Assembly (NCBI GenBank): GCA_964450865.1
Contig: CAYVHB010000005.1
Span: 1-64,000, forward strand
Direction of reading: 5' to 3'
DNA length: 64,000 nt
Source of the DNA: CAYVHB01 sp964450865
GTDB taxonomy: Bacteria; Bacillota; Clostridia; Saccharofermentanales; UBA5734
Below are positions 38,243-46,939 of the stretch, piece after piece (position 1 is the stretch's first letter; each line of letters starts with the position of its first letter). Made by a program: the position numbers and the translations under genes. Below the pieces are notes generated by a model that was given only the letters and a program-made list of their open reading frames with translations, was not told the origin of the DNA and searched no databases.

Positions 38243-38640
38243 GCCCGGGAGCGGGCCGTGATTCTTTGCAGGTGATTGTTTATGCCCGGGAGCGGGCCGT
38301 GCACGTCGCTCAAACAGGTCCTCGCCGCTGACGCGGCTGCGGAACTCGCTTTGGTGCATCGGCCCGCTCCCGGGCTTTTTACGTTTCACACCTGTCGAAT
38401 CGGCCCGCTCCCGGGATTTTTACGTTTTCCCCTGCCTGCGGGAGGGGTCATTCAAGGTTGTACGCAATTTTTCGGGCCGCACCGACGCTCAAACAGGTCC
38501 TCGCCGCTGACGCGGCTGCGGAACTCGCTTTGGTGCATCGGCCCGCTCCCGGGCTTTTTACGTTTTCCGCTGCCTGTGGGAGGGGTCATTCAAGGTTGTA
38601 CGCAATTTTTCGGGCCGCACCGACGCTCAAACAAGGACAT
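38243..38640 (-). repeat. Array 1 of the structured repeat family
   Basis: One full and several partial copies. A 15-nt arm GCCCGGGAGCGGGCC occurs at 38243-38257 and 38284-38298. Its reverse complement occurs at 38361-38375, 38402-38416 (last base changed) and 38540-38554, each followed by a T5 tract. The core from 38307 is repeated at 38486, a period of 179 nt; a linker beginning with a CCTGCCTG-like segment recurs from about 38430 and 38570. A last truncated piece ends near 38634. Read on the minus strand, the core has GATGCACC, AGCGAGTT, an inner hairpin and GAGCGACGTGC, all shared with the array at 39.5-40.4 kb. Confidence 0.85.
38284..38380 (+). terminator. Full structured element acting as a possible terminator of the binding-protein gene
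   Basis: A perfect 15-bp outer stem (38284-38298 with 38361-38375) encloses a 62-nt core that has its own hairpin, GCCGC-TGAC-GCGGC, and TTTTT follows the 3' arm. This has the form of an elaborate intrinsic terminator on the plus strand, 70-165 nt after the stop of the gene at 37026-38216. Termination is inferred from form only. Confidence 0.55.
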
Positions 38641-38859
38641 CATATGAATGAGGGATTTTACTTGTTTCAGTGGGAAGCACAGGTCTGACTCACCGGGATT
38701 CAACAAGCTGCTTATCAAATATGGGCCTGAACAATTGATAATACGTATCAAAAGATTTCATTGCGTCCCGGCTAAAAAGGCATATTGATTATTGTTTATC
38801 GTTTATTGTACTTGGTAAGTTGCTCATCTTACCTTGCTTATTCGCACATCCGTTCACAT
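38641..38859. other. AT-richer spacer between array 1 and the HD gene
   Basis: About 220 nt, clearly lower in GC than the flanks. No gene, hairpin or repeat is recognised. Confidence 0.3.
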
Positions 38860-39351
38860 CTACGATATATGATATATGGATTTCAGCAACGAAATGCCGG
38901 TCTCGGTCCTGAAGACGCTGTCCAGGATCTGACGGATATTCGTTTCCGAATAGTTACTCTCATCTGCGTTCACGAGGTAGTCCGCTTCAAGTAAAATCTG
39001 GTAATCTATTTCTGAGATTTTTAAGAGCGTGTGATGATGTCCTACCAGAAAAATAACCCGTTTGATGAATTCGTCTGAATAACCGGTATCCTTGAGAAAC
39101 TCCGCAGTTAATAATTCGCCTTCTTTTTCTTGATACTTGCCATTTGTATTTCCATACTTTTCACGGCATAGCGGACAGGCAATGTCATGAAGAAGGGCAG
39201 CAACTTCCAGCACTGCTTGCGTGTTGCAATCAAGGTTTTCGCATTCCCCGATTATTTTTGCATATGTATATACCTTCAAGAAGTGATTAATATCATGACG
39301 ATTACATTTAGAATAATCGATCATTTTCAGTGCAATTTCTGAAATGGTCAT
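38860..39351 (-). CDS. HD-domain protein in AT-rich DNA
   Basis: 163 residues. The HD phosphohydrolase pattern is present: His of NHFLKVYTYA, then AALLHDIACP, GHHHTLL and an Asp in LLEADYLVNADES. Small HD proteins of this type act on nucleotides or other phosphate esters; the substrate is unknown. A GGGAGAG lies about 10 nt before the ATG. The gene is visibly AT-richer than its neighbours and sits between the two structured-repeat arrays, which suggests acquisition or a mobile segment. The 3' end is about 220 nt from array 1. Confidence 0.75.
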   Translation of the reverse strand: MTISEIALKMIDYSKCNRHDINHFLKVYTYAKIIGECENLDCNTQAVLEVAALLHDIACPLCREKYGNTNGKYQEKEGELLTAEFLKDTGYSDEFIKRVIFLVGHHHTLLKISEIDYQILLEADYLVNADESNYSETNIRQILDSVFRTETGISLLKSIYHIS

Positions 39352-39479
39352 ACCTACGCTCTCCCATCAATTCATGTTGCCTGTTCCCATAGTCAGCCTA
39401 CGAATAAGAATGCAATTATTGCGTCAAAGACATACAGGCTACAAAAAATGTATTCACAATTCCGGCCCGGTCCGCCCCA

Positions 39480-40442
39480 CCAGACCACGTACCACGCCCC
39501 ACCCAGCTCCCAACCAGCCAGGACAGAACGTTAAAAAAGCCCGGCCCGGGGCCGATGCACCCGAGCGAGTTGATCGCGCAAGCGATCTTGTTCGAGCGAA
39601 GTGCGCGGTCCCGGCCGGGCTTGCATTCGGTCAGGCAAATGCTAATACGCGGCCCCGGCCGGGCTTGCATTCTGTCAGGTAAATGCTAATATGCCAGACC
39701 ACGTACCACGCCCCACCCTGCCCCCAGCCAGCCAGGACAGAACGTTAAAAAAGCCGGCCCGGAGCCGATGCACCCGAGCGAGTTGATCGCGAAAGCGATC
39801 TTGTTCGAGCGAAGTGCGCGGNNNNNNNNNNNNNNNNNNNNNNNNNNNNNNNNNNNNNNNNNNNNNNNNNNNNNNNNNNNNNNNNNNNNNNNNNNNNNNN
39901 NNNNNNNNNNNNNNNNNNNNNGATGCACCCGAGCGAGTTGATCGCGAAAGCGATCTTGTTCGAGCGAAGTGCGCGGTCCTGGCCGGGCTTGCATTCGGTC
40001 AGGCAAATGCTAATACGCGGCCCCGGCCGGGCTTACATTCTGTCAGGCAAATGCTAATATGCCAGACCACGTACAACGCCCCACCCAGCTCCCAACCAGC
40101 CAGGACAGAACGTTATAAAAGCCCGGCCCGGGGCCGATGCACCCGAGCGAGTTGATCGCGCAAGCGATCTTGTTCGAGCGAAGTGCGCGGTCCCGGCCGG
40201 GCTTGCATTCGGTCAGGCAAATGCTAATACGCGGCCCCGGCCGGGCTTGCATTCTGTCAGGTAAATGCTAATATGCCAGACCACGTACCACGCCCCACCC
40301 TGCCCCCAGCCAGCCAGGACAGAACGTTAAAAAAGCCGGCCCGGAGCCGATGCACCCGAGCGAGTTGATCGCGAAAGCGATCTTGTTCGAGCGAAGTGCG
40401 CGGCCCCGGCCGGGCTTGCATTCTGTCAGGCAAATGCTAATA
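39480..40442 (+). repeat. Array 2 of the structured repeat family (214-nt units, interrupted by assembly gap)
   Basis: Units start at 39480, 39694, 40062 and 40276; the spacing within each half is exactly 214 nt, and one more partial unit lies right of the gap (39922-40061). Units alternate: 39480 and 40062 share one type (inner loop GCAA), 39694 and 40276 another (loop GAAA). Each unit has a left arm (e.g. 39539-39553), a core with GATGCACCCGAGCGAGTT, hairpin GATCGC-loop-GCGATC, GTTCGAGCGAAGTGC, and a right arm (e.g. 39607-39620). A hairpin-forming GCATT...AATGC sub-repeat follows, and the right-arm plus sub-repeat module occurs twice per unit. The A6 before the left arm is a T-tract on the minus strand, reading out of iolI. 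Confidence 0.9.
39822..39921. other. Assembly gap of 100 N inside array 2
   Basis: Exactly 100 N, the usual placeholder length. The unit phase is broken across it, so the real number of repeat copies is unknown. Confidence 0.98.
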
Positions 40443-41282
40443 TTACGCCAGGTCGAAGTGTTTGCTGACGACGGCAACGGTCTTTTCCTTGGCAATCTTC
40501 ATGGCTTCGTCGGCATCCAGCTTATAATACTCAGGACGGAACAGCTCGATCGAGATCGCACCTTCGTAGCCGTTTTTCTTGAGGGTACCAAGAATACCGT
40601 CGAGATCAACCGCGCCGTCACCCGGCCAGAGACGATTCTCATCGCTGCCCTGACCAACCGGCAGGTCTTCCGCGTCATCAAGGTGAACGATGAAGACTTT
40701 CTTGGCATCGGCTTTTTCCAGGGCGGACATCTTGGAGTTCATGGCATGGAAATGATAGCAATCGAGGGTTACGCCGACATTGTCGCGATCGACGGCTTCA
40801 ACGATTTCATATGCCTGCTCGAAGGTATTGACGGTGTGGATGGGAGAACCGCAGAATTCCAGGCAGAGTTTGACGCCGTATGGCTTGGCAATATCGGACA
40901 GCTCACGGAAAACGCGTGCGGTCTCTTCCTTGATTTCGGTTTTGGTCTTGATGCCCTGGTCCCAGTTGCAGACGCCAATGACGATTTTGCAGCCGATTTT
41001 GTCGCCAACTTCGCACATATACTTCAGGTCATCGCGAATCTTCTGCTGGCCGGCTGCATCGTTGAAGGTCAGCGGGTACAGGGTGTTGAAGGCCAGGGGT
41101 TTGATTTTGTGAGTTTTGAAGAATTCGGCCAGATCGTCAACCGTGTGGGTTTCGAGGTATTCCGGCAGTTTGTCCATGGTCCGGATTTCGATGTAGTCAA
41201 AGCCGTATTTCTCGCCGAGGATCAGGTCTTGTTCAAGAGTCGAGTTGCCGATAAATGTCGCTTCGTTAAATCCAATTTTCAT
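40443..41282 (-). CDS. iolI: 2-keto-myo-inositol isomerase
   Basis: 279 residues, the length of Bacillus IolI. N-terminus MKIGFNEATFIGNSTLEQDL, then DYIEIRTMDKLPEYLETH, LEFCG, VNTFEQAYEIVEAVDRDNVG and ELFRPEYYKL match IolI closely; the metal site uses Glu, Asp, His and Glu in these segments. It interconverts 2-keto-myo-inositol and 1-keto-D-chiro-inositol. Start at 41282 has AAGGGGA 9 nt upstream. It is the last gene of iolG-iolH-iolI, and its stop codon abuts the last unit of array 2. Confidence 0.9.
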   Translation of the reverse strand: MKIGFNEATFIGNSTLEQDLILGEKYGFDYIEIRTMDKLPEYLETHTVDDLAEFFKTHKIKPLAFNTLYPLTFNDAAGQQKIRDDLKYMCEVGDKIGCKIVIGVCNWDQGIKTKTEIKEETARVFRELSDIAKPYGVKLCLEFCGSPIHTVNTFEQAYEIVEAVDRDNVGVTLDCYHFHAMNSKMSALEKADAKKVFIVHLDDAEDLPVGQGSDENRLWPGDGAVDLDGILGTLKKNGYEGAISIELFRPEYYKLDADEAMKIAKEKTVAVVSKHFDLA

Positions 41283-41393
41283 TTCTGTTTTTCCCCTTTT
41301 TAATTTCAAGGTCTGGTTCTATTGGCCGCGTGAGCATTGGATCATCCGATCATCTGGCAGCGTGGCCTTGTTTTGCGCGATGAAGTGGCAGCT

Positions 41394-42281
41394 TTAGCGG
41401 CGCAGCAGTTCGCGCTCGATCCGCTCGCGGGCTTCGGGAGCCTGGCGGGCCATTCTTTCCGGATAGCCGAAGTAGGAGACACAGGCGATTGATTCGCCGC
41501 CGACTTTGAACGTCTTGTTGGCGAAGTCCATCTTGCGCAGCTGTTCGAAAATGCCATCGAAATCAACTTCACCTTCGCCCATGGCGGTATGCTGGTGAAT
41601 GGACATGCTGACGCCCGGCGGATTGACGATATAGCGGCAGTCGATGGTCTGGTTCATGGTATCGGCAAAAAGAATGTGGGACAGGTCGTCACCGGCGTAA
41701 GCCAGCATGCTGCGGACATCGCCTTTGCCCTGGTCATAGAAGAAGCCATGTGACGCCGAATAGCAATACTTGAGGTTTTCGCTGCGATAAGACTTGACCA
41801 TGTCACAGGTTTCATTGTTCAGTTCGCAGAAGTCGTAAGGATGGGACTGGATTTCAACGCGAATGCCTTCTTTTTCAAAGAGGGGCAACAACTCATCAAT
41901 CGAGCGGAACCACATGCCGTTGCAGATTTCAGGCTGGTGCGGATCGCCGGAAAGTTCGGTATTGATGACCTGAACGCCCATGTTGACCGCGACTTCAACG
42001 ATCTTTTTCCAGTTTGCGACGGCGTGCTGGCGCTGCTCTTCGGTTGGGCCGGACCAGCGATAGACAACGATGAAAGAGGAAATTTCCAGGCCAGTTTCCT
42101 TGAGCGCCTGACGATATTCGGCTTCACATTCCCTGGAGAAAAGCGGATGCTTGTAGAAGGGATTGATCCGCGGATGGGGGGACTGTTCAATGTATTTGAA
42201 GCCCCAGTCTGCGACCTGGTGGACCATGCGATTGATGGGCATTTGCTTAGCAAGGACATCAACATCAAATGCTATTTTCAT
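41394..42281 (-). CDS. iolH: IolH-like sugar isomerase/epimerase
   Basis: 295 residues, TIM-barrel xylose-isomerase-like. MKIAFDVDVLAKQMPINRMV, KYIEQSPHPRINPFYKHP, SSFIVVYRWSGP, INTELSGDP, VEIQSHPYDFCELN and FKVGGES match Bacillus IolH strongly. IolH belongs to inositol loci, but its exact reaction is not settled. It lies between iolG (216 nt upstream, with a hairpin between) and iolI (111 nt downstream). Confidence 0.9.
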   Translation of the reverse strand: MKIAFDVDVLAKQMPINRMVHQVADWGFKYIEQSPHPRINPFYKHPLFSRECEAEYRQALKETGLEISSFIVVYRWSGPTEEQRQHAVANWKKIVEVAVNMGVQVINTELSGDPHQPEICNGMWFRSIDELLPLFEKEGIRVEIQSHPYDFCELNNETCDMVKSYRSENLKYCYSASHGFFYDQGKGDVRSMLAYAGDDLSHILFADTMNQTIDCRYIVNPPGVSMSIHQHTAMGEGEVDFDGIFEQLRKMDFANKTFKVGGESIACVSYFGYPERMARQAPEARERIERELLRR

Positions 42282-42435
42282 GAGTAATAATCGCTCCTTC
42301 TATGCAATTTGGCTGACTGGGATGGAAAGGATTGATAAATTTTACTAATCCGATCTGGATCTGTCTGAATCGGATGGACTTGGATGGACTGGATGCGTTC
42401 CGGATGGAGGCGTCCTGATCTGTCCTGATCGATCA

Positions 42436-42471
42436 GGGGCATGGTCGCTTCTTAGCAAAGCGGCCAGCCCC
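42436..42471 (-). promoter_or_regulatory. Hairpin between iolG and iolH
   Basis: Arms GGGGC...GCCCC (42436-42440 and 42467-42471) extended inward by ATGGTCGCTT against AAGCGGCCA, with one mismatch and one bulge. No T-tract follows on the minus strand, so an mRNA-stability or processing role is likelier than termination. Confidence 0.45.
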
Positions 42472-42498
42472 TTTTCTTGCCGGGGATCAGGTCATGGC

Positions 42499-43506
42499 TT
42501 AATTGTAGAAGGTCGGCCGCTCGACGGTCTCGATCGGCTCGATTGCGCCGCTGGTCTGGGCTTTAACACACGCGTCGGAGGTTACGCAGGCCAGGTAGCC
42601 GTCCCAGGCGGTGGGGCCATTGACTTCACCCTTGAGGGTCGAGTCGATCCAGTCCTGGAGCTCGACGTCGTAGGAATCGATAAAGCGGTCTTTCCAGTCA
42701 TTGAGAATGGTGTTGAAAAGCTTTTCACCGCTGCGCATCTGGATCGACATCGGCTCAGGCAGCTTGGCAATCCCGGTTTCACCGACGACTTCGCACTGGA
42801 TATCATAGCCATACTGGCAGTTAACGAAGATTTCCAGCACGACACGGATGCCGGTCTTGGTGGTCAGGATCAGGACCTGGGGATCCATGAGCTTGTCATG
42901 GGTAAACTGGGTCTGGCGGGGCATAAGAACCTGGGCAGACGTCCACTCGTCATTGATCAGCCAGTGCAGGCAGTCGATTTCGTGGATGGCGGTATCATTG
43001 ATGGCCATGGAGGTCACATAAGCGGTCGGTACGGTCGGATTGCGGTGCGCGCAATGCAGCACGAGCGGCTGGCCGATCTTGCCGGTATCGATGACATTTT
43101 TCAGCATCTTGTAGCCGGCATCATAACGGCGCATGAAGCCAACCTGGACCAGCTTTTTGCCGAAGGCCATTTCGGCATCCACAATATTCTTGGCACCGGC
43201 TGCGCTGGTGGCCATGGGCTTTTCAACGAATACGGGCTTGCCGGCCTTGATGCCTGCGAGGACCTGCTCTTCATGAGCCGGACCCCAGGATGTAACGACC
43301 AGGGCATCAACGTTCGGATCATCGACCACTTCCTGATAGGTCTTGTAGACGGCAATATTGCCATACTGATCTGCGACCTGCTGGGCGCCGGCGAGGTTGA
43401 TGTCAGTCACGGCGACGACTTTGGAGCCGACCAGTTTCGTGTTCAGGCGACGGATGTGTTCGCGGCCGATTGCACCTGTTCCGATGACACCGATTTTAAG
43501 AGCCAT
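42499..43506 (-). CDS. iolG: myo-inositol 2-dehydrogenase
   Basis: 335 residues of the Gfo/Idh/MocA family. NAD-binding KIGVIGTGAIGREHI at the N-terminus, FVEKPMA with the catalytic-site Lys, VGFMRRYDAGY, and INDTAIHEIDCLHWL with the catalytic His. The EKP, RRYD and HEIDCLHWL segments are those of inositol dehydrogenases. It oxidises myo-inositol to 2-keto-myo-inositol. It begins the metabolic half of the locus behind a consensus promoter and a candidate operator. Confidence 0.9.
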   Translation of the reverse strand: MALKIGVIGTGAIGREHIRRLNTKLVGSKVVAVTDINLAGAQQVADQYGNIAVYKTYQEVVDDPNVDALVVTSWGPAHEEQVLAGIKAGKPVFVEKPMATSAAGAKNIVDAEMAFGKKLVQVGFMRRYDAGYKMLKNVIDTGKIGQPLVLHCAHRNPTVPTAYVTSMAINDTAIHEIDCLHWLINDEWTSAQVLMPRQTQFTHDKLMDPQVLILTTKTGIRVVLEIFVNCQYGYDIQCEVVGETGIAKLPEPMSIQMRSGEKLFNTILNDWKDRFIDSYDVELQDWIDSTLKGEVNGPTAWDGYLACVTSDACVKAQTSGAIEPIETVERPTFYN

Positions 43507-43786
43507 GATTTTTTCCTCCTTGTGGATGGCTGCCAGGTTGCCTGGCGAGCTGGATGGGATTGGATATAATGGACTATTATTTTTATTTGCCTGACTGAAA
43601 GCCAGGCGGACCTTCTGAGCTTGCTGAATGACAACTGTCTGTTCGTGGCGGATTGTCGTAACCAGTGTGGTCGATAGATGCTGCTGATTTGCAGATCGGC
43701 GTGTACGGCCGGGAAGGGCCTGGCTGATTTGATCGACCCTATGACTTGCTCAAAACATAATCACTATCATCGGATGCATGAATGTT

Positions 43787-43802
43787 ACGTGCCCGGGCTC
43801 GT
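43787..43802 (-). promoter_or_regulatory. Candidate LacI-family operator downstream of the iolG promoter
   Basis: Near-palindrome ACGTGCCCGGGCTCGT, 12 nt downstream of the -10. A matching sequence with the core CGTGCCCGRGC lies just downstream of the lacI promoter at 49304-49319. This suggests autoregulation and control of iol genes by the same repressor. Confidence 0.5.
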
Positions 43803-43814
43803 TGTCATGTTTTG

Positions 43815-43843
43815 ATTATATCCGATCATTTCCTGGCTGTCAA
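43815..43843 (-). promoter_or_regulatory. Consensus sigma-A promoter for iolG-iolH-iolI
   Basis: TTGACA (43843-43838), a 17-nt spacer and TATAAT (43820-43815) on the minus strand: both hexamers perfect. The leader to iolG is about 300 nt. Confidence 0.85.
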
Positions 43844-43922
43844 TATCACATTTCTGATTCATTTGCCTTTTATCTGGTTCAGCATGGATTGACTTTACCT
43901 GGCATTGACGATGGGTGAAACT

Positions 43923-43983
43923 TTCTCATCAGGTGGCTTTGGCTGCCTGCTGGCCTGACAAGATCTCTTCTCATCAGGTGGCT
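43923..43983. repeat. 16-nt direct repeat
   Basis: TTCTCATCAGGTGGCT at 43923-43938 and 43968-43983, 45 nt apart, just before the hairpin at 44001. Confidence 0.7.
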
Positions 43984-44000
43984 GCAGTTTCATGACAGAC

Positions 44001-44042
44001 AAGAGGATTCCCAATCATTTTTACCTGAATGGGAATCCTCTT
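44001..44042. terminator. 13-bp perfect hairpin, terminator-like
   Basis: AAGAGGATTCCCA (44001-44013) pairs with TGGGAATCCTCTT (44030-44042). No long T-tract follows on either strand. It lies about 275 nt downstream of the transporter operon and may end it. Confidence 0.5.
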
Positions 44043-44315
44043 GTTAGTCATCACCGATTGAAAACCCACTCAGCAGCTTGAGACAGGCCGGACATCAACA
44101 GACAGGATCGGCAGGAATACGGGATCTGGGGCCAGCGGACGCTGCTGGGACAAGGGATTGGAGAGCCGGATCTCTAGGTATTTGGGAACAGGAAGCGTTG
44201 GCCATACGTACCGGGGTGGTAAGACGCAGCTTCTGCAGGTACGCAGGAGCCGGTCATCACCGATGGCATCCTGGTGACATCTGCAGACAGAATCAGGATG
44301 TTTACAGGATCTGGC

Positions 44316-45335
44316 TTAAACCTTGGTGCGTCTCTTGTCGAGCAGCACGGCGCCGATGATGATGATAGCCTTGACGATCTGCTGCCAGTAGGAATTGATA
44401 TTGAGCATGTTCATACCAGCGTTGATGATGAAGATGATCAGCGCACCGACAATCGTGCCCTGCACCGTACCGATACCGCCAGTGCTCTGGCTCGTACCAC
44501 CGATAACGGCACCGGCGATGGCGTCCAGTTCATAGGACACACCGGCACCGGGGTTGGCGGATTCAAGACGGGAGGACAGGGCAATACCGGCCAGGCCGGC
44601 CAGGAAGCTGGCGTAGGCATAGACAATGATCTTGATCTTCTTGACATTGACGCCGGAAATGATCGCGGCCTGTTCATTGCCGCCCAGGGCATAGATGTGA
44701 CGGCCAAAACGGGTCTTGTTCAGGACTATGTAAGTGAAGATCGTAACAATAGCCAGGATGATGACCGGGAACGGAATGCCGAACGGCGGTGCGGTTTCAT
44801 TGGCAAACTTGAAGACCTTGAGGACTTCGCCCTGGCCGATGTAGTTATAGGCATCGGAGAAATCACCGATCGGTTTACCATTGGTATAGAGCAGGGCGAC
44901 ACCGCGGGCGGCGGTCATCATGCCCAGGGTCACGATGAAAGGCGGCAACTGGAAGAAGGCAATGATCACACCATTGACCACACCGGCCAGCGTCGCTACT
45001 GCAAGGGCAGCGATGATCGGAACAAATACCGGATACTGGCCGGGATGGGCCATACTGGCGCCGACAACGGCCGCCATGGCCAGCACCGAACCAGATGACA
45101 GGTCAATGCCGGTCGTAATAATGATGATGGTGACACCGACAGCAATCAGGCTGACAAACGATGCCTGACGCAAGATATTGACCAGGCTGCGGACTTTGAT
45201 GAAGTCACCCTTGGTCAGGATGCCCATCAGGATGATCAGGGCGATCAGAATCAGATAAATACCATACTTGTTGAGGATCTGCTTATAATCGATTTTCTTG
45301 CCAACAGCCTCACCGGCCTGACTATTAGTGGCCAT
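44316..45335 (-). CDS. Sugar (probably inositol) ABC transporter permease, RbsC-like
   Basis: 339 residues. About ten membrane helices, with VGVTIIIITTGIDLSSGSVLAMAAV and AIAGAVIGGTSQSTGGIGTVQGTI typical of the ribose/inositol/galactose permease family. The start at 45335 has AAGGAGG 9 nt upstream. It lies 53 nt after the ATPase gene. Substrate is inferred as inositol from the neighbouring iol genes. Confidence 0.9.
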   Translation of the reverse strand: MATNSQAGEAVGKKIDYKQILNKYGIYLILIALIILMGILTKGDFIKVRSLVNILRQASFVSLIAVGVTIIIITTGIDLSSGSVLAMAAVVGASMAHPGQYPVFVPIIAALAVATLAGVVNGVIIAFFQLPPFIVTLGMMTAARGVALLYTNGKPIGDFSDAYNYIGQGEVLKVFKFANETAPPFGIPFPVIILAIVTIFTYIVLNKTRFGRHIYALGGNEQAAIISGVNVKKIKIIVYAYASFLAGLAGIALSSRLESANPGAGVSYELDAIAGAVIGGTSQSTGGIGTVQGTIVGALIIFIINAGMNMLNINSYWQQIVKAIIIIGAVLLDKRRTKV

Positions 45336-45388
45336 AGTAATTGTCCTCCTTATCATTTATCCAGAATGGCTCAGGTATCCAGAACGGC

Positions 45389-46903
45389 TCAGGCCAGATT
45401 GGGTTGTTTTTTGCGGGTATTGGTCGCATATTCCATGATCGTGGTCTGGTTGGCGTCCTTGCGATTGACTTCACCGGTAATCCGGCCTTCATGCATGACC
45501 ATGATCCGGTCACTCATACCCATGACTTCCGGCAATTCCGAAGAAATCATGATAACCGCCCGGCCTTCCTTGGCCATCAGACTCAGCAGCCGGTGAATTT
45601 CCGATTTGGCACCGACGTCAATACCACGTGTCGGTTCGTCAACGATCAGGATTTCCGGGTCAGTCAGCAGCCAGCGGGCTACGAGAACCTTCTGTTGATT
45701 TCCGCCGGACAGGTTGCCAATCCTCTGCTGCAAACTGGGTGTCTTGACGGCCAGTTTGTTTTTCTGGGAGAGACAGGCATCGTCCAGTGCTTTTTTCTTG
45801 AGCAGACCCAGACGCGAGTAATCCTTCATACAGGCGACGACCATATTGTCACGGACCGAGAGGGGCAGGAAACAGCCTGTACCCTTGCGGTCTTCAGTCA
45901 GCAGGGCCATGCGGTTTTTCAGCGCGTCACCCGGCTGATTGATCTTGACCTGTTTGCCATGAATGAAAATCTCGCCGGCATCGAGCCTGGTATAGCCAAA
46001 CAGCGCTTCCATGACTTCGGTCCGGCCGGCACCCATCAGGCCGGCGAAACCAAGAATCTCACCTTTGCGCAGGTCAAAGCTGACATCCTTGAAGACGCCT
46101 TTGCGGGTCAGGTTGCGGGCCGATAAAATGACCTCACCGATTTCCGCCTCTTCTTTGGGGAACATCTGGGTAATCTCACGGCCGACCATCCAGGCAATCA
46201 GCTTGTCGCGGCTGGAATTGGCAGCCAGGTCGGTGCCAATATAGCGACCATCGCGGAAAACGGTGATCTCATCGGTTATCTGGAAGACTTCGTCCATTTT
46301 ATGCGTGATAAAGACGAAAGCGACCCCTTCTTTTTTCAGACGGCGAACCATGTTGAACAGATGATCAACTTCTTTATCCGTGATGGCTGATGTTGGTTCG
46401 TCCATGATAATCAGTTTGGAATTGTATGAAATCGCTTTGGAAATTTCGACCATCTGCTTTTTGGCAACGGTCAGATTGACCATCAGGTCAGTTGGCCTGA
46501 TATTGTCAATCCCCAGTGATTTGAAGAGCGCCACGGTCATTTCGATCATTTTCTTTCTGTCGACAAAAATGCCCTTGACCGGTTCGCGATTCAGGTAGAT
46601 ATTCTCAGCGACCGTCATGTGGGGAACCGGATTCAGTTCCTGGAAAATCATGGAGACACCATTTTGCAGCGAGGCAATGATGCTGTTATTTTCTACGACC
46701 TTGCCATCCACTTTAATGGTACCTGTATCAGCTTTGTACACACCCGAGACAATCTTCATCAGGGTGGATTTGCCGGCGCCATTCTCTCCCATCAGCGCGT
46801 GCACCGTTCCTTTACGGACTTTCATGGTCACGTCTGACAGGGCTTGCACGCCGGGGAAGGCTTTTGATATGTTTTCGACCTCAAGGATATATTCGTTGTT
46901 CAA
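45389..46903 (-). CDS. Sugar ABC transporter ATP-binding protein with two ATPase domains (TTG start)
   Basis: 504 residues from a TTG start at 46903 with GGAGGTGCGC directly upstream; the ATG six codons earlier (46921) has no ribosome site because the SD lies inside it. The first domain has Walker A GENGAGKSTL, and LGID/FITHKMDEVF; the second has the degenerate GLMGAGRTEV and a canonical signature LSGGNQQKVLVARWL with IVDEPTRGIDVG. This is the RbsA/MglA build, where only the first site is fully canonical. It works with the binding protein and permease on either side. Confidence 0.9.
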   Translation of the reverse strand: MNNEYILEVENISKAFPGVQALSDVTMKVRKGTVHALMGENGAGKSTLMKIVSGVYKADTGTIKVDGKVVENNSIIASLQNGVSMIFQELNPVPHMTVAENIYLNREPVKGIFVDRKKMIEMTVALFKSLGIDNIRPTDLMVNLTVAKKQMVEISKAISYNSKLIIMDEPTSAITDKEVDHLFNMVRRLKKEGVAFVFITHKMDEVFQITDEITVFRDGRYIGTDLAANSSRDKLIAWMVGREITQMFPKEEAEIGEVILSARNLTRKGVFKDVSFDLRKGEILGFAGLMGAGRTEVMEALFGYTRLDAGEIFIHGKQVKINQPGDALKNRMALLTEDRKGTGCFLPLSVRDNMVVACMKDYSRLGLLKKKALDDACLSQKNKLAVKTPSLQQRIGNLSGGNQQKVLVARWLLTDPEILIVDEPTRGIDVGAKSEIHRLLSLMAKEGRAVIMISSELPEVMGMSDRIMVMHEGRITGEVNRKDANQTTIMEYATNTRKKQPNLA

Positions 46904-46939
46904 AGCGCACCTCCGAAGCATAGCGGGATTTTCGGTTAA

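Larger units (their letters stand above)
43507..44315. other. Intergenic region between the permease gene and iolG
   Basis: About 800 nt. It holds the iolG promoter and operator candidate, a 16-nt direct repeat and a 13-bp hairpin, which are listed separately. From 44050 to 44315 I see no gene, repeat or promoter. Confidence 0.5.

Noticed and set aside
39344..40350. Small open frames inside array 2
   Set aside because: They repeat with the units, run through N residues and have no ribosome sites; they are by-products of the repeat.
38243..40442. CRISPR array
   Set aside because: Units are contiguous, about 180-214 nt long and contain internal stems; there are no unique spacers of constant length and no cas genes.
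44078..45098. Plus-strand open frames near and opposite the permease gene
   Set aside because: No ribosome site or family features; the larger one is antisense to the permease.
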